Positions 4,544-7,067 of a stretch of 7,067 nucleotides of DNA are shown here, piece after piece. The stretch lies in NCBI GenBank assembly GCA_017476305.1, contig JAFVAA010000937.1, forward strand, positions 1 to 7,067, read 5' to 3'. Every line of letters begins with the position of its first letter. Positions within the stretch are counted from its first letter, which is position 1. Both the position numbers and the translations under genes were made by a program. Origin of the DNA: Lachnospiraceae bacterium (GTDB lineage Bacteria > Bacillota > Clostridia > Lachnospirales > Lachnospiraceae). The notes beneath the pieces are model-generated. The model did no database searches and was not told where the DNA came from. It worked only from the letters and a program-made list of their open reading frames with translations.

Positions 4544-5434
4544 ATGTCTGAAATCAGTGAAAGTATACGAAAGAATTTTGGAGATACGGACAGAAAAAGG
4601 GATGAAGGATTAAAAACACCGGAGTCTGTGGTACGGATCGATGATATTGCTTATGGCAGTGATCCGGCATGGCAGGTTTTGGATGTATATAGACCAGAAT
4701 CTGCTGGTGGGGAAAAGCTTCCTGTGATTGTGAGCGTACATGGTGGTGGCTGGGTTTATGGAACCAAAGAGAATTATCAGTATTACTGTATGAGTCTGGC
4801 AGAAAGGGGATTTGCCGTCGTAAATTTTTCCTATCGTTTGGCACCGGAGCATAAATTTCCGGCAGCACTAGAGGATACTTGCATGGTTTTTTCATGGGTT
4901 TTAGCACATGCGGAGAAATATGGATTTGATCCGGAACGGATTTTTGCGGCAGGGGATTCTGCAGGAGGGCATACCTTGGCACTTTTTTGTGCAATGTGTG
5001 CAAATCCGGAGTATAGAAAACATTTTTCATTTTCTCCGCCGGCAGGTTTTATACCTGCGGCCATTGCACTAAACTGTGCGGTGTTTAAGATTCAGGTTTC
5101 TGAAAGACCAGAAGATAAGTTTTCTACGGACTTAATGTCAGACTATCTGGAACATAAGGGAAGTGCGGAAGAACTCCCATTTGTCAATGTGCCGGAATGG
5201 ATTACGGACAAATTTCCTCAGACATTTCTGATGACGGCAGAGGAGGATTTTTTGAAATATCAGTTACCGGATGTGCTGTTGAAAATGCTGGAAAAAAATG
5301 TGGCATTTACAGCACGTTATTATAAAGCATCAAAGGAACGGTTAGGTCATGTGTTTCATTTAGACATCAGAAATGAATATGCGAAGCAATGTAATGATGA
5401 GGAGTGTGCATATTTTTTATGCCGGGATAACTAA
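4544..5434 (+). CDS. Alpha/beta hydrolase, hormone-sensitive-lipase/Aes-type (acetyl)esterase
   Basis: This 296-aa cytoplasmic enzyme of usual family length has no signal peptide. The oxyanion-hole motif HGGGW is at 66-70, and the nucleophile elbow G-D-S-A-G-G at 137-142 places the catalytic serine at S139. D235 (in TAEED) and H269 (in L-G-H-V-F-H) complete the expected triad; H272 is the other candidate histidine. YRLAPEHKFPAALED (97-111) is also characteristic. Family members hydrolyse short acyl esters, including acetyl groups on sugars. Position between a sugar-sensing protein and a PTS permease suggests deacylation of an imported glycoside, which is inference. The start at ATG 4544 is supported by GGAGG (4531-4535) eight bases upstream. 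The 104 bases after the LacI-like gene are purine-rich and show no terminator or other gene, so co-transcription is likely. Confidence 0.9.
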   Translation: MSEISESIRKNFGDTDRKRDEGLKTPESVVRIDDIAYGSDPAWQVLDVYRPESAGGEKLPVIVSVHGGGWVYGTKENYQYYCMSLAERGFAVVNFSYRLAPEHKFPAALEDTCMVFSWVLAHAEKYGFDPERIFAAGDSAGGHTLALFCAMCANPEYRKHFSFSPPAGFIPAAIALNCAVFKIQVSERPEDKFSTDLMSDYLEHKGSAEELPFVNVPEWITDKFPQTFLMTAEEDFLKYQLPDVLLKMLEKNVAFTARYYKASKERLGHVFHLDIRNEYAKQCNDEECAYFLCRDN

Positions 5435-5471
5435 CCTTTATGTATAAAAAGGTGAAAAAGAAAGGAAGGTC

Positions 5472-7067
5472 ATGGATATGGAAACTAAAAATGAAAATCA
5501 GCGGCAAACGGGTGGGAAGGATTTATCTGCTGTCAAGGTGCCTGATGATGAAATCGTCGCTTTAGCAGACGGAGAGTTGATTGATGTTAGTAAGGTGCCG
5601 GATGATACTTTTTCACAGAAGATGCTGGGAGAAAGCGTGGCGTTTCGGTATACTGGAGAAAAGGTCATATTATGTGCACCGGCAAACGGTACGTTAAGCG
5701 TCGTATTTCCGACCGGTCATGCTTATGGAATCACGATGAAAACAGGGGCAGAGCTTTTAGTACACTGTGGGGTAAATACCGTAGAGGCAAATGGGGAAGG
5801 CTTTCATTTGCTCGGCAAAAAAGAGGGGGATGAAGTTTTAGCAGGAGAACCAATCGTGGAAGTAGATTTATCGCTTCTCTCCCGAAAATATGATATGAGT
5901 ACGATGCTTATCATTACAGAAGATGGTGGCAGGAATTTTACCCCGATGGAACCCGGTCATGTGAAAAGAGGGGAAATGGTATTTCAATCTGTCCTTTCGG
6001 AATCTCCTGAAAAAAAGGAAGAAGGCGGGACAGAAAGGGGAATTACTGTCTCTAAGTATACAGAACTTTGTGAACAGATTATAGAAAAAGTGGGCGGGAA
6101 AGAAAATATTACCGGTGCACTGCACTGTATGACGAGACTCAGGCTGACATTAAAAGAGGATAGTAAGGTTGAGCTAAATGCAGTGAAAGGAATCAAAGGA
6201 GTTTTGGGTGCACAGTTCTCCGGAGGACAGTTCCAGATCATCATTGGTCCCACTGTGGGAGAAGTTTATACAGAGTTTTGTAAAATCATAGATATACGTG
6301 AGGCTGCTGCTGTGGAGGAAGAACCGGATCAGGAAAAGGGAAAACTGGAAATAAAGAAAATTCCAAGTGCCATTTTGAGCTACATTTCCGGTTCTGTGGC
6401 ACCGGTTCTACCTATCATGCTCGGCACCGGATTTTTCAAGATGTTCTACTCTATGTTGGGACCGGATCTCTTAAAGATTTTGGATGTAAACTCACCATTT
6501 ATGCAGACCCTGAACATCATTGGAACTGCAGGATTCTATTTTCTTCCGGTCTTTGTGGCGTGGAGTGCCGCAAAGAAAAGAAATACTTCGATTCCGATGG
6601 CACTTGTGCTTAGTGTACTTTTAATCGATCCAAACATCATTCAGATTGTAGAAACAGGAAAGCCTTTTGGTGTTTATGGGATTTTTCCGATGCAGTTAAA
6701 TAATTATTCACAGGCTGTGCTGCCGCCACTCTTAGTAGTGTGGGCTTTAGAGTATGTATATAAATTTATAGAAAAATATATACCAAAATCTCTTAAGGTG
6801 ATTGGTGTTCCGTTCGTAACATTGATTGTGATGGTTCCGTTGGAACTTTGTGTTTTGGCTCCGGTGGGAAACTGGATTGGTAAGATCATCACCATGTTTA
6901 TTTCGTTTGTTTATTCATTTGCCGGACCAGTAGCTGTAGCGTTAGTTGGTGCGTTATGGATGTTTATGATTGCAACCGGAATGCATATTGCTGTGATTCA
7001 GATGGCTATCATCAATATGACGACATTAGGTTATGATCCAGTGGTATTAATCGGTTCCACCGTAGCA
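5472..7067 (+). CDS. PTS permease EIIABC, glucose/beta-glucoside superfamily (3' end outside window)
   Basis: The frame stays open for 532 codons to the window edge, so the C-terminus is missing. EIIA (about 25-165) is Crr-like: H83 in PTGHAYG and the phosphorylatable H98 in ELLVHCGVNTV, where the family usually has D rather than N. EIIB (about 195-275) carries its phospho-cysteine C219 in H-C-M-T-R-L-R-L. EIIC begins near 297 (IPSAILSYISGSVAPVLPIM) and contains several hydrophobic membrane segments. The protein should import and phosphorylate a sugar using HPr-phosphate; the EIIC style suggests a beta-glucoside-like substrate, but specificity is not readable. The order A-B-C differs from the common B-C-A (BglF/BglP) and C-B-A (PtsG-type). 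Start: AAGGAAGG (5462-5469) serves either ATG 5472 or ATG 5478; spacing favours 5478, which would remove two residues. It follows the esterase by 37 bases. Confidence 0.93.
   Translation, partial: MDMETKNENQRQTGGKDLSAVKVPDDEIVALADGELIDVSKVPDDTFSQKMLGESVAFRYTGEKVILCAPANGTLSVVFPTGHAYGITMKTGAELLVHCGVNTVEANGEGFHLLGKKEGDEVLAGEPIVEVDLSLLSRKYDMSTMLIITEDGGRNFTPMEPGHVKRGEMVFQSVLSESPEKKEEGGTERGITVSKYTELCEQIIEKVGGKENITGALHCMTRLRLTLKEDSKVELNAVKGIKGVLGAQFSGGQFQIIIGPTVGEVYTEFCKIIDIREAAAVEEEPDQEKGKLEIKKIPSAILSYISGSVAPVLPIMLGTGFFKMFYSMLGPDLLKILDVNSPFMQTLNIIGTAGFYFLPVFVAWSAAKKRNTSIPMALVLSVLLIDPNIIQIVETGKPFGVYGIFPMQLNNYSQAVLPPLLVVWALEYVYKFIEKYIPKSLKVIGVPFVTLIVMVPLELCVLAPVGNWIGKIITMFISFVYSFAGPVAVALVGALWMFMIATGMHIAVIQMAIINMTTLGYDPVVLIGSTVA

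Noticed and set aside
4554..5064. Long minus-strand open frames antisense to the esterase gene
   Set aside because: They are shadows of a well-supported esterase with an intact catalytic triad and have no signals of their own.
5868..6253. Minus-strand open frames inside the PTS gene
   Set aside because: The plus-strand frame is continuous through EIIA and EIIB with conserved active-site residues, so the antisense frames are fortuitous.

Overview
The window looks like a chromosomal segment of a low-GC gut Firmicute, most likely a Lachnospiraceae member (Roseburia/Agathobacter/Blautia-like). This rests on A/T-rich coding sequence, strong purine-rich ribosome-binding sites, a DUF3990/DUF3791-type small-gene remnant, and a GAF-GGDEF protein with the D-L-N-G-L-K signature. 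The assignment is inference; there is no rRNA or other taxonomic marker.

Left block (1-1140, mainly minus strand): a probable small operon read leftwards. A good extended -10 promoter (1110-1139) drives a 69-aa small protein. Next comes a 27-codon stub that looks like the first residues of a DUF3990-type protein, and its stop codon lies inside the ribosome-binding site of the next gene. That gene encodes a six-transmembrane voltage-gated-type potassium channel. The channel gene meets the tail of a plus-strand gene (1-42) at overlapping stop codons.

Middle block (1141-1721): about 580 bases without a convincing gene but rich in structure. It holds a nested inverted repeat (1164-1223), a short perfect inverted repeat (1254-1271), seven copies of an 11-bp motif kept on one 11-bp register over 121 bp (1277-1397), and a GC-richer hairpin-dense stretch (about 1400-1590). 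A plausible promoter precedes the next gene.

Right block (1722-7067, plus strand): a GAF-GGDEF diguanylate cyclase, then what looks like a carbohydrate-use cluster. It comprises an AlsE/Rpe-type ketose-phosphate 3-epimerase, a LacI-family sugar-sensing domain lacking its DNA-binding domain, an alpha/beta hydrolase of the hormone-sensitive-lipase/Aes type, and a glucose/beta-glucoside-superfamily PTS permease with domain order A-B-C that runs off the window's right end. A long (about 33-bp) imperfect hairpin sits between the epimerase and LacI-like genes. A reasonable working model is PTS import and phosphorylation of a sugar, removal of an acyl group by the esterase, and epimerisation of a ketose phosphate into central metabolism. 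The sugar cannot be read from the sequence.

The points most worth a second look are the phased 11-bp repeat array, the HTH-less LacI-like protein next to a long hairpin, the truncated DUF3990 stub coupled to the potassium channel, and the A-B-C order of the PTS protein.
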